NCBI GenBank assembly: GCA_963724065.1
Contig: CAVRTB010000001.1
Span: 62,001 to 126,000 of the forward strand
DNA from: DASRIA01 sp963724065
Lineage (GTDB): Bacteria > Actinomycetota > Thermoleophilia > Solirubrobacterales > JBBDJG01
Direction of reading: 5' to 3'
DNA: 64,000 nt
Part shown: positions 8,548 through 16,702 of the stretch, one piece after another
Position numbering within the stretch: the stretch's first letter is position 1
How the letters are laid out: every line of letters begins with the position of its first letter
The notes under the pieces: model-generated
Seen by the model: only the letters and a program-made list of their open reading frames with translations
What the model was told of the DNA's origin: nothing
The model's database searches: none
Position numbers and translations under genes: made by a program

Positions 8548-9345
8548 CTACCCGTCCGACGCGAACACCGAGAGATTCGCCCGGACCGCGGTGAGCGGCT
8601 GGCCCGCGCTCTCCTCACAGGCAAGTCGCACGTTGTACGTGCCGGCCGGCTTGCTGGCCGCACCCTGGAGCGACGCGGTCAGGTCGTATCCGTCCTGGGC
8701 GGGGAGGTCGAACGCATAGGTCTGGCTGATGTCGCTGAGGCCGGCGGCAGGGCCGGTGCCGTCCGAGATGCGCAGGACGCAGCGGCCCTCGCGCGGGGCG
8801 GGATCTGGGTTCCGCACCTGGACGGAGGCGAACGCCATCACGCGGGCTGGGAAGGCGATGCTCACCTGCGCGTCGGCGCCGCCGACGTGGACGGACTCGA
8901 GGTCGATCACCGTCGCCTCGGCGGCGATGTCCTGCGTGCTGCCCTCCGTGACGCTGCGGGAGGCGGTGGGGCCGGGCGGTCCCGTGGCGCCCGTGGCACC
9001 GGCCGAAGCCGCCGGGCCCTGAGATCCGGTCGCTCCCTTGGAGCCCGCCGGGCCGCGCTCGCCCGGCGCTCCGTCGAAGCCCTCCGAGCCGCGCGCTCCC
9101 TGTGGGCCGGCCGGTCCCTGCGGACCCGGCTTGCCGGCCCGGGCGAGCGCCCGCTTCGAGCGCTTGTCGGCCGCCTTGGCGACGCCCAGGGCGCGCTTGG
9201 CGGTCTTCAGGGCGTTGGCTGCGGCGCCCGTGGCGGTCGGCCCGCCGAAGGCAGGGCTGATGGTGCCGGCGAGCAGCACGACGAGTGTGATGCAGAAGAG
9301 GGTTGTGAGGTGCTTGCCCTGGGGGCGGGCGGGCTTCCGTGCCAT
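8548..9345 (-). CDS. Collagen-like Gly-X-Y repeat secreted protein
   Basis: A 265-residue exported protein. A basic start and a hydrophobic signal segment (TLFCITLVVLLAGTISPAFG, about residues 14-33) are followed by an Ala/Lys-rich helical linker and about 18 Gly-X-Y triplets (from GKPGPQGPAGPQGARG to GATGATGPPGP). The rest is a C-terminal beta-sandwich-like domain with a paired Cys pattern (GRCVLRIS, VRLACEES). Such collagen stalks in bacteria form extended surface trimers. It belongs with the downstream secreted-protein gene. Start ATG 9345 follows a GAGG-type ribosome site. Confidence 0.75.
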   Translation of the reverse strand: MARKPARPQGKHLTTLFCITLVVLLAGTISPAFGGPTATGAAANALKTAKRALGVAKAADKRSKRALARAGKPGPQGPAGPQGARGSEGFDGAPGERGPAGSKGATGSQGPAASAGATGATGPPGPTASRSVTEGSTQDIAAEATVIDLESVHVGGADAQVSIAFPARVMAFASVQVRNPDPAPREGRCVLRISDGTGPAAGLSDISQTYAFDLPAQDGYDLTASLQGAASKPAGTYNVRLACEESAGQPLTAVRANLSVFASDG

Positions 9346-9599
9346 CGGAACCTCCGAGTCGGTTTCTCCAGCGTAGGCGAGAAACGCGCGTGCTGCGCGA
9401 GAGATCGACCGGCTGGTCTACGCGTGCGCGACGTCGTCGGAGACCCGCAGCCGCAGGTCATCCACCTCGTCGGAGTAGATGGAGGGCATCAGGAGTAAGC
9501 CCTATGTCGCTCGCCCCGGACCGCGCGCAAACGCACGTCTGCGAGCAGGCGTTACGCGACGGTTTGGTGGCGGGGGACAGTCGCTATTCTGCGCCGAGC

Positions 9600-9673
9600 G
9601 CCGACGTAGCTCAGCTGGCCAGAGCACTTCACTCGTAATGAAGGGGTCCCCGGTTCGAATCCGGGCGTCGGCT
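9600..9673 (+). tRNA. tRNA-Thr (anticodon CGT)
   Basis: A complete cloverleaf: acceptor GCCGACG pairs with CGTCGGC, D-arm GCTC/GAGC, anticodon stem CTTCA/TGAAG around loop CTCGTAA (anticodon CGT, reads ACG), variable loop, and T-arm CCGGGTTCGAATCCGG-type. The discriminator base is T and CCA is not encoded. Its 3' 47 bases recur exactly at 16893-16939 and nearly exactly at 20976-21017, as expected where integrases use a tRNA gene as target. Confidence 0.95.
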
Positions 9674-9680
9674 CCTCACT

Positions 9681-9698
9681 TTGGCTCTGTAGAGCCAA
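9681..9698 (+). terminator. Dyad after tRNA-Thr
   Basis: TTGGCTCT-GT-AGAGCCAA is a perfect 8-bp inverted repeat 7 bases beyond the tRNA. It could end the tRNA transcript or be part of an integrase-site arm. There is no clear T-run. Confidence 0.35.
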
Positions 9699-9855
9699 AT
9701 CTGTGCTGCCTCCAAATCAGCGGAAACGTCGTGGGCCGTGTATGGGCCGCACGCGCGACAGTGTGAAGTGGTCAGAGTGGGTCTTGTTGTCCCGAGGAGT
9801 CCACACCAGTGCCTTGGTGAGACAGGGAGCTTTCTCTATAGAGGACTCTTGCGGA

Positions 9856-10524
9856 CTAGTAGTTGGGACAAATGCGCTTCAGTCGTAGTGAAGGGGCCGC
9901 TGGAGGTTTGAACCGGCGATAGCGGATGACATCACGGACGGGATGCGGCTGTAGCGCGCTGAGCGCTCTAACGCCAGCCGGCTTGAAGGGGATGGTCCGT
10001 CGCTCCTCACCTGAATGCGCTTTCGCAAAGGTGGGACTCCTCCATCCAAGGAGTTCGGTGCCCTTGCTGTGACCACCGGCATTGGTCCCCTGCGCAATCG
10101 CGACGTCGACGCCGAGCTCGATCGCACGGTTGGCATCGTCCACGGAGCCGACCTGCATCCAGACCTTCGTGCCGGCGCCGTGCAGGCGTTCGACCCGGCG
10201 TCGTGGGGGCAGGTCCCAGTGAAACCATACGACTGGAACGCGTTGGCGGGCACAGATCGCCACGTGAAGTCCCGTCGTGAAGGGGACGAACCCGCCCGGA
10301 AACCCCTTCGTGTTGATCAGGTTGACGCCGAAGGGCCGGCTGGTGAGCGAACGCGTCTGCCGGATCATCCGCAGCAGGTGCGGCGGGGGCAGCGGGCTCG
10401 CGCCGAGCATTCCCAGCCCGCCGGCGTTGGACACCGCGGCGGCGAGGCGTGGCAGGCCGACGAATGCCATCCCGGCGCTGATCACCGGGACATCGATCCC
10501 GTAATCGTCGGTGAGCCCGCTCAC
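9856..10524 (-). pseudogene. Nitronate monooxygenase, C-terminally truncated
   Basis: FMN-dependent nitronate monooxygenase / 2-nitropropane dioxygenase family. Starting at a GTG that overlaps the stop of the paralogous upstream gene, the product shows GIDVPVISAGMAFVGLPRLA, AVSNAGGLGMLGAS and GVDVAIAQGTNAGGH. Homology stops near 10030 and the remaining residues are unrelated read-through into the tRNA-derived repeat region. The FMN-phosphate-binding C-terminal half is missing, so the enzyme should be inactive. It looks severed by an insertion or deletion at the island edge. Confidence 0.65.
9878..9920 (+). repeat. Degenerate tRNA-Thr 3'-half copy
   Basis: CTTCAGTCGTAGTGAAGGGG preserves the anticodon stem and a 7-base loop of the tRNA-Thr repeat with two changes; the following T-arm region is eroded. 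It sits where the coding homology of the truncated nitronate monooxygenase gives out. Probably an old attachment-site remnant. Confidence 0.4.
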
Positions 10525-11471
10525 TGGGCCAGCAACTTCTCCGCGTCGACGACCATCTGCAAGACGATCTCCGCGGCGGGCCGGACAGATTTGATCATGC
10601 CCGCTGTCTGGCCGGTGAAGGGGACGAGCTCGTGGCCGCGGCCCGACTTGACTGCCTCCACGAGCTCCGCCGCGAGCCGCTCGCGCTCGGCGGCCACGGC
10701 ATCCGGATCCGCGTTGTAGCGGTCGACCCACTCGGTGCGCAATACACGCGGTGTCTTGCCCTCATAGCCGCCAGTCCCGACCGGGGGAAACACCTGCTCT
10801 GCGAAGAGCGCCCGCACCGTGTCCTCCGAGCGCGCCTCGATGATCCGCTGCTTCCACTCCTCGGCAACCTCGGTCTCCTCGGCCGCCAAGAAACGCGTGC
10901 CGATGTTGACGCCGGCTGCGCCCAAGATGAGCGCGGCGGCCAGCCCCCGTCCATCGACGATGCCGCCCGCGGCGGCAACTGGGACCGGCGCAACAGCATC
11001 AACCACCTGCGGAATCAGGGCCATGCTCCCAATTCCGCCGCCGAAGCCTCCGGCCTCCTCACCCTGGGCGATGATGACATCGGCGCCCTGCTCCACTGCC
11101 ACGGCTGCCTGGTCGACGCTATGTATCTGGTTGATGAAGAGGCAACCGGCATCGTGAGCGCGCTTGGCAAGATCGCGAGGGTCTCCGAGCGCCAGCGAGA
11201 CCGCCTTCGGCTCTTCACGAAGGGTGAGCTCGAACGCCTCTTCGTTGAGTGGGCGACGGGTGTGGTTGACGATGAACGGCTTGTCCGTCAGCTCCCGCGT
11301 TCGTCGGATCTGATCGACGACTCGGTCGGGAGGCATCAACGCTGTTCCCACGCTTCCGATCCCGCCTGCTTCCGACACCGCCGCTGTGAGTGCCACGGAA
11401 CTCCAGGGCCCGAGCGAGGCCTGGATAACCGGATGCTCGATCCCGAGCAGTTCAGTAAGTGGCGTTTTCAC
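10521..11471 (-). CDS. Nitronate monooxygenase family protein
   Basis: Complete 316-residue FMN-binding TIM-barrel oxidoreductase that would oxidise alkyl nitronates or related substrates. The motifs are LGIEHPVIQASLGPWSSVAL, GGIGSVGTALMPP, DVIIAQGEEAGGFGGG (flavin-side loop), VPVAAAGGIVDGRGLAAAL and GVNIGTRFLA (phosphate-binding). It starts at ATG 11471 and overlaps the downstream truncated paralogue by 4 bases (GTGA), indicating a tandem duplication within one operon before decay. Confidence 0.85.
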   Translation of the reverse strand: MKTPLTELLGIEHPVIQASLGPWSSVALTAAVSEAGGIGSVGTALMPPDRVVDQIRRTRELTDKPFIVNHTRRPLNEEAFELTLREEPKAVSLALGDPRDLAKRAHDAGCLFINQIHSVDQAAVAVEQGADVIIAQGEEAGGFGGGIGSMALIPQVVDAVAPVPVAAAGGIVDGRGLAAALILGAAGVNIGTRFLAAEETEVAEEWKQRIIEARSEDTVRALFAEQVFPPVGTGGYEGKTPRVLRTEWVDRYNADPDAVAAERERLAAELVEAVKSGRGHELVPFTGQTAGMIKSVRPAAEIVLQMVVDAEKLLAQ

Positions 11472-11528
11472 GGGCCGTAGCCTAGTCCGGCCGAGATCGG
11501 GTTGCTCCGGGTATTCTCATGCCCGCAA

Positions 11529-11811
11529 ATGAGCGAGCGCCAGGTAGTAGTCGTCGGGGCCGGACCTGCGGGAATAGCGGCCGCCGTTGCCCTCAAGGAT
11601 GTGGGAATCAGACCACTCGTGCTGGACCAGGCGGCCTCGTCGTGGCACGGGCGCTACGACCGGTTGCGTCTGAACAGCAGCCGTTGGCTCTCGCACCTGC
11701 CTGGAAGACCCTTCCCGAAGGGCACTCCGATGTCCCTACCCGGGACGAGATGGCCGAGCACATTGAAAGCCATGCGAGCGAGAACGGGATTGATGTCCAG
11801 GCCCGCGAGGT
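11529..11811 (+). pseudogene. Flavin-containing monooxygenase, N-terminal stub
   Basis: The FAD-binding start of a flavin monooxygenase: VVVVGAGPAGIAAAVAL, then RYDRLRLNSSRWLSHLPGRP, the usual RL(R)LNT-x-R motif region. A single missing base near 11731 breaks the frame; the +1 frame continues with VPTRDEMAEHIESHASENGI. After GIDVQAREV the flavoenzyme ends and the sequence passes in frame into a methyltransferase tail (next entry). Only about a quarter of the enzyme remains. Confidence 0.65.
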
Positions 11812-12136
11812 CGATCCCGAACGCGCTGCTGCGGCGGACGAAGGGGTCGTAATGCGCTGGTGTGCCGATGGTGAGCTTGCAGACCTGTGGGGTACCGTGG
11901 GGTTGCGCGACGTGCACTCAGGCGCGCTGGTGGTCAGCGCGACTTACACCGACTTCGAGGACCTGTGGTCGCCGCTCCCCACAGGCGTCGCCCCGTCTGG
12001 CGCCTTCTGCAAGTCGCTCGACGAGGACCGCCGTGCTGCACTCCACGACGCATACCGCCGCCGCCTAGGAGTCGACCATGGCCCGTTCGAGTTGACCGCG
12101 CGCTCCTGGGCGGTCGTCGGCCCAGTCCGCTCCTGA
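11812..12136 (+). pseudogene. Class I SAM methyltransferase, C-terminal stub fused to FMO stub
   Basis: The last about 107 residues (DPERAAAADEGVVMRW through ELTARSWAVVGPV) resemble the tail of small-molecule SAM-dependent methyltransferases, including GLRDVHSGALVVSATYTDFE and a final LTARSWAVVG strand. No SAM-binding motif is present. It is joined in frame to the flavin monooxygenase stub, so a deletion fused two genes. No start or ribosome site of its own is visible. Confidence 0.5.
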
Positions 12137-12204
12137 CTCCAATTACCGACCCTGCTCGAATAGGGCCCTAGTTAGTTGTCGGAGCGGTGGCAACTCAGCC
12201 GCTG

Positions 12205-12410
12205 GTGGGTGAGTCGCCGGGGGAGTCGCACCCCCCGGCGCTCGCAGAACCCGGCGTGAACCTCTCAGCTCACCGGGCTCCCACCGTCCAGCCGTCAGGG
12301 GGTGTGCCAATCCGCCAGTGGGCGAACAGACCCGGCTCGCGTCGGTAGACGGCGACCAGGAATCTGCGTGCTTTGGCGGGATCGGGGGCCGGGCGCCGGT
12401 CAGGTTGGCC
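12205..12410 (-). mobile_element. Group II intron, 3'-end remnant (domains V and VI)
   Basis: On the minus strand 12280-12247 is exactly 34 nt and folds as intron domain V: GAGCCCGG pairs with CCGGGTTC, the AGC catalytic triad is at positions 2-4, there is an internal ACG bulge, a GAGCT/GGTTC upper stem and a GAGA tetraloop. Next comes a domain VI-like hairpin (GCCGGGGG/CCCCCGGC) and a CCCAC 3' end near 12205. The maturase C-terminus overlaps domain V. The intron 5' part and nearly all of the reverse transcriptase are gone. Confidence 0.7.
12270..12400 (-). pseudogene. Group II intron maturase, C-terminal stub
   Basis: About 38 residues in frame (AKARRFLVAVYRREPGLFAH, then WRIGTPPDGWTVGAR) resemble the extreme C-terminus of intron-encoded reverse transcriptase/maturases, which usually end LFxHWxxG...GWTxGA. 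The stop codon falls inside domain V, as it does in intact bacterial introns. The polymerase domains are absent, and the sequence upstream of about 12400 is unrelated. Confidence 0.55.
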
Positions 12411-12497
12411 GGTGTGAGACATGGACCGCACCGTAGCGATCGGGCTTCGGGGGCGCACCGGGAAGTTTGCTCGTGCAGTCCTGAGGCCGCTGCTAAG

Positions 12498-13742
12498 TCA
12501 TCCTGATTTCGCAACGAGGCTCAGGTTCACCGCTGCTGCGCGGGCGAGCGTCCCAGGGCTCAAAAACCTGCGAACCGGGATGCTCCGGACGAGAAAACGT
12601 TCGAGGTGACGGGCCAGCCCCGCATCCTTCGCTGCCGCCGAGAACATCAGCCGCTCGATCGGGTTCGGTGGCTTGGCGAGGGCACCGGCGTTCAGCATCC
12701 GCACGTGCCCCATCAGCCTGCGCCGGTGCGTACGCCGGTAGCGTCGCAGCCCGCGCTCGATCGTCTCCTCGCCTCGCAGCCCGGAAGTCGTGGCATCAAC
12801 GAGCCACTCGGCGCTCTGCAGGGCAAACCCGCAGCCGATCGCAAGCAGGGGGTCGCAGGTGATCGCCGCGTCGCCGACGAGCGCGACGCCGTCCCGCGGC
12901 ACCGCCCTACGCACTATGGGCGCGTAGTCCGTGTAACCGACGTGCTTCGAGACGCGGCGCGCGGCGCCAAGCAGCTGCTCCTCAGCCAACTCCTTGACGT
13001 ACGTGTCGAACGCCTGCGCGCGGTCGCGCTTGAACTCCTGGAGGCGCTCTTTGTGAGGAAACACGGCGACGAGCGTGATGCCTTCGTCGTTCGGCGACAG
13101 GAACAGGACGTCCCGCCCCTTTATCCAGCCGTGGGCACGGTTGTGGCCGAGTTGAATCCCCTCGTAGTAGGCCATGTAGCAAAAGCGGTTGTTCTCGCTC
13201 CGGCGCTCGCGCGCGTCGGCGAGCTTGGCGATCGTGGAGTTGCGGCCGTCCGCGCCCACCACGAGCCGCGCGTCGACCCTGGTCTCGCGCCCCGCAGGGT
13301 CGCGGACGACGACGCCGTGCACCGAGCTGCCCTCTTCGATCAGCTCAGCCGCCGTGACACCGCCGAGGTATGAGACCCCATCGGCCTCGCGGGCCAGCGT
13401 CCGAATCATCGGGTCGAGCTTTGAGCGGCGGATGCTGTACCCATGGGGAGTCTCCTGACCATCGCCCGGCCTTGCACGAATCCACCCCCACTGCGTGCTC
13501 AGGTCGGCGCCGTTTCGCACCGCGCCGGCGGACTCGAGCGCCGCGGTCAATTCGAGCCGCTGAAACACCGGGACCGCGCTCGCCTGGATGAAGTGGCCGC
13601 AAAGCCGCTTGTAAGCGCCGGGCTCCGACCGTTTTTCGATCAGTGCGACACGCACACCGTTCCTGGCATACATCGTGGCTGCCGCACAGCCCGCGAGGCT
13701 CCCTCCGATGATTGCGACGTCCGCCTGAACTCGATTGCTCAT
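12498..13742 (-). CDS. FAD-dependent monooxygenase (geranylgeranyl reductase/PHBH-like fold)
   Basis: A 414-residue flavoprotein. FAD-binding motif ADVAIIGGSLAGCAAATMYA is at residues 8-27; the DG motif is VVGADGRNSTIAKLA and the GD motif is GVALVGDAAITCDPLLAIGC. The R-P-type substrate face and C-terminal helices are normal in length. Relatives hydroxylate aromatic compounds or reduce prenyl chains; the substrate here cannot be told. It is divergent from the LAL regulator, with starts close together, suggesting control by it. It lies inside the tRNA-bounded island. Confidence 0.8.
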   Translation of the reverse strand: MSNRVQADVAIIGGSLAGCAAATMYARNGVRVALIEKRSEPGAYKRLCGHFIQASAVPVFQRLELTAALESAGAVRNGADLSTQWGWIRARPGDGQETPHGYSIRRSKLDPMIRTLAREADGVSYLGGVTAAELIEEGSSVHGVVVRDPAGRETRVDARLVVGADGRNSTIAKLADARERRSENNRFCYMAYYEGIQLGHNRAHGWIKGRDVLFLSPNDEGITLVAVFPHKERLQEFKRDRAQAFDTYVKELAEEQLLGAARRVSKHVGYTDYAPIVRRAVPRDGVALVGDAAITCDPLLAIGCGFALQSAEWLVDATTSGLRGEETIERGLRRYRRTHRRRLMGHVRMLNAGALAKPPNPIERLMFSAAAKDAGLARHLERFLVRSIPVRRFLSPGTLARAAAVNLSLVAKSG

Positions 13743-13804
13743 CCAATGGCTCCTTTGGGGTCGGTGACCCTGCCATCATTCGCCCAGGGACCGGAATTCG
13801 CATC

Positions 13805-16702
13805 GTGCGGAGAGACGAAGACTTTTTGGCCCACCCCCGAAAGGCGAGCGTCCTGCTCGAGCGCGACGCAGAGCTCGCACGCCTGCGGGCGCATCTCGAG
13901 GCCGCGACGACCGGGCACGGGGGGATGGCGGCGGTCATAGGCCCGGCTGGAATCGGCAAGAGCAGCCTCCTCGCCGCCACCCGTGAAGCGGCGGTTGAGG
14001 GCGGCTCTCTCATCCTCGAGGCGCGGGGCGGCGAGCTCGAGCGTGACTACGGCTTCGGCGTCGCACGCCAGCTGTTCGAGCGGGTCGTCACAGAGCTGCC
14101 CGCAGCAAGGCGGCGGACGGTCCTGAAGGGCGCTGCGGCCCGTGCGGCGCCGGTCGTCGGTGCCGGCGAATCGCACGCCTCGGCGGAGTTCGAGGACAGC
14201 TATGCCGTGTTGCATGGCTTGTACTGGCTCACGGCGGGCCTCTCCCAGCGCGTGCCATGCGTAATGGTTGTCGATGACCTGCACTGGGCGGATGCCGCAT
14301 CGCTCAGATTCCTCGCCTACCTTCAGCGACGGCTCGAGTCGCACCAGATTGCCGTTGTCGTCGCGAGCCGTCCCGCGATCGAGTCCCCGGACCCCGTTGC
14401 GCTCGAGCGGGTGATCGCCGCACCCGGGGTGGCGAGCATCAGTCCGCCACCGCTGAGCGAGCAGGCGGTCGAAGCGCTGCTCGCAGCGGTGATCGAGAGA
14501 GGCGAGGATGAGCTGGTCCGCTCCGTGTTCGACGCCACTGGCGGCAATCCGTTCCTGTGCCGGCTTGCGGTCGCCGGGATCGCGGAGGGTCGAAACTTGA
14601 CAACCGACTCCAGCGCGGAGCTCATAACTCGCCGGATCGGGCCGCTCGACGAACACGCCGAAACGCTGGTACGCGCCGTTGCCGTGCTGGGGACCGATGT
14701 TCCGCTGCGCCGAGCATCTGCGCTCGCGGGCATGGACGAGACAACCGCCACGATCGCGGCCGACTCGCTTGCGGCACGTGGAATATTCGTGCCCGGTGCG
14801 GTGCTGGAGTTCACGCACCCGCTCGTGCGCGAAGGCGTGCGCGAGCGAATCCCGGCGATGGAACGCGCGCAATTGCACGCGAGGGCAGCGGAGCTATTGC
14901 GAGCCGAGGGAGCGCCCGGGGAGGTCGTCGCCGTTCACGTGCTTGCGGCTCCCTCCGGTGCCCCGCCGGGTTCCGTGCAGCTGCTCCGTGACGCCGCCCG
15001 TTCCGCGGCAGCGAAGGGCGATCCCACGTCGACCGCGACATACCTGCGCCGTGCGCTCGCCGAGCCGCTTTCCGCGGATGAGCGGGTAACCGTGCAGCTC
15101 GAGCTAGGAGAGGCAGAGCTGCGCGCAGGTGATATGCAGCAGGCGATCGAGCATCTCGAGGAAGCGCAGCAGCGCGCCGGCCGGCAGGACGAACGCCTTC
15201 GAAACACCCGGCTGCTTGCCCTGGCATTGATGTCGAGCGGCAGATATGAGCCGGCGGTCGAGCTCTTGCGCGACGCCGTTGACCGCATGGGTGCCGAGGA
15301 TCCCGAGCTCGGGAAGCTGTTGGAGGGAGAGCTTTACCAGGGCGGAATGATGCTGCCGGCCACGTATCAGGAGGTGAGCAGGCGACTCGAAGGCAGACCC
15401 ACCGACCTCGACGGCGACACGCCAGGAGAGCGCTCGCTCCTCACTGCCTTCGCCACCGAGGCATGCATGCGCGGGGAGACTGCGGAGCGTGTTCGCCGGC
15501 TGGCGAGCCGGGCGTTCGAGCGCGGCCTGTTGGACGACAGCGGACCGTTTTCCGTGAGACCGTCCTCCTCCGTCTGGGGAAATGCTGCGTTCCCGCTGAT
15601 TTTCGCCGAGGGATTCCCGGTGATCGAGCAAGTGGTGCAAGCCGCCTTGGAGCGCGGTGCGAAACGCTCGGATCCGATTCAGTTCGTGCGTGCTCTGACC
15701 GTCTCCGCCCTGTTGCGAATGAAGCAGGGCTTGATGCGCGAGGCGGAGGCCGATGCAAGGCGCGCCATCGAGCTCGGCAGTGAGATCGGCAGCCCGATCA
15801 CGCTCATGGCCACGTGGCCGCTGGCCGAGGCGCTGATTGCGCGTGGAGCAATCGAGGAAGCCGACGACGCTCTTGCTCTGACGTCACGAGCGGACAGCCA
15901 AATTTTCATGGCGGCCTTTGCCGAGCTTGCGCGCGCCCGCGTGCGATTCGCCGAAGGCCGCTTGGACGAGGCGATCGGCGAGTTACGGATGCTCCAGGAA
16001 CGGGAGGCGGGATGGCGCTCGTGGAACCCGGCGATGTTTCCGTATCGTTCCCTGCTCGCCATCGCTCTGTGGCGGACCGGAGAAGTCGAGGAGGCGCGTG
16101 ATCTCGCGGCGCACGAGCTCGAGCTCGCACAGCGCTGGGGGGCGCCCGGAACGCTCGCGGCCTCACTGCGGACGCTGGGCATGGTCAGCGAGCAGGGCGG
16201 CGAGCTGCTTCGGCAAAGCGTTGCAGTGGCGGAGACGTCAGGCGCACAACTCGAGCACGCGGAGTCGCTCTACCAGCGTGGTGCCGCCGCCCGGCGCGAG
16301 GGACGCAGAGCGGAGGCACGCGAGCCTCTCTATGCCGCGATGGAGAAGGCCCACCGCTATGGCGCGACAGTTCTGGCCGCACAAGCGCGCGAGGAGCTTG
16401 TCGCAACGGGCGCTCGTCCCCGCCGCGCGGTCCGTACCGGCGTCGACGCTCTCACACCGAGCGAGCGGCGAGTCGCGCAGATGGCGGCCGCGGGGATGAC
16501 CAACCCGGCGATAGCGCAGGACCTATTCGTGACCGTCCGGACTGTTCAAGTCCACCTCACCAACTGTTACCGAAAGCTCGACATCGCGTCGCGAAAAGAG
16601 CTACGAACGGCTCTCGAGTCGCAAAGTCCGACTGCGCAAATCGACCAAGCACAGCCGATCACCGATTCGGCTCTCCTTGCTGACCGAGCAAGGGGCGGAT
16701 GA
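13805..16702 (+). CDS. LAL-type LuxR regulator with AAA ATPase
   Basis: Large ATP-binding LuxR-family regulator of about 965 residues. Order: Walker A GPAGIGKSSLLAATREA (about residues 46-62), Walker B CVMVVDDLHWADAASLRFL, a long helical TPR-like middle, and a C-terminal LuxR HTH (LTPSERRVAQMAAAGMTNPA, then DLFVTVRTVQVHLTNCYRKL). GTG 13805 avoids overlap with the divergent FAD gene; an in-frame start at 13712 would overlap it by 31 bases. Such regulators sense small molecules through the middle domain. It probably controls the adjacent monooxygenase. Confidence 0.85.
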   Translation: MRRDEDFLAHPRKASVLLERDAELARLRAHLEAATTGHGGMAAVIGPAGIGKSSLLAATREAAVEGGSLILEARGGELERDYGFGVARQLFERVVTELPAARRRTVLKGAAARAAPVVGAGESHASAEFEDSYAVLHGLYWLTAGLSQRVPCVMVVDDLHWADAASLRFLAYLQRRLESHQIAVVVASRPAIESPDPVALERVIAAPGVASISPPPLSEQAVEALLAAVIERGEDELVRSVFDATGGNPFLCRLAVAGIAEGRNLTTDSSAELITRRIGPLDEHAETLVRAVAVLGTDVPLRRASALAGMDETTATIAADSLAARGIFVPGAVLEFTHPLVREGVRERIPAMERAQLHARAAELLRAEGAPGEVVAVHVLAAPSGAPPGSVQLLRDAARSAAAKGDPTSTATYLRRALAEPLSADERVTVQLELGEAELRAGDMQQAIEHLEEAQQRAGRQDERLRNTRLLALALMSSGRYEPAVELLRDAVDRMGAEDPELGKLLEGELYQGGMMLPATYQEVSRRLEGRPTDLDGDTPGERSLLTAFATEACMRGETAERVRRLASRAFERGLLDDSGPFSVRPSSSVWGNAAFPLIFAEGFPVIEQVVQAALERGAKRSDPIQFVRALTVSALLRMKQGLMREAEADARRAIELGSEIGSPITLMATWPLAEALIARGAIEEADDALALTSRADSQIFMAAFAELARARVRFAEGRLDEAIGELRMLQEREAGWRSWNPAMFPYRSLLAIALWRTGEVEEARDLAAHELELAQRWGAPGTLAASLRTLGMVSEQGGELLRQSVAVAETSGAQLEHAESLYQRGAAARREGRRAEAREPLYAAMEKAHRYGATVLAAQAREELVATGARPRRAVRTGVDALTPSERRVAQMAAAGMTNPAIAQDLFVTVRTVQVHLTNCYRKLDIASRKELRTALESQSPTAQIDQAQPITDSALLADRARGG

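Noticed and set aside
12421..12609. Short plus-strand frame starting at an ATG near the intron remnant
   Set aside because: No homology and no ribosome site, and it overlaps the end of the FAD monooxygenase gene.
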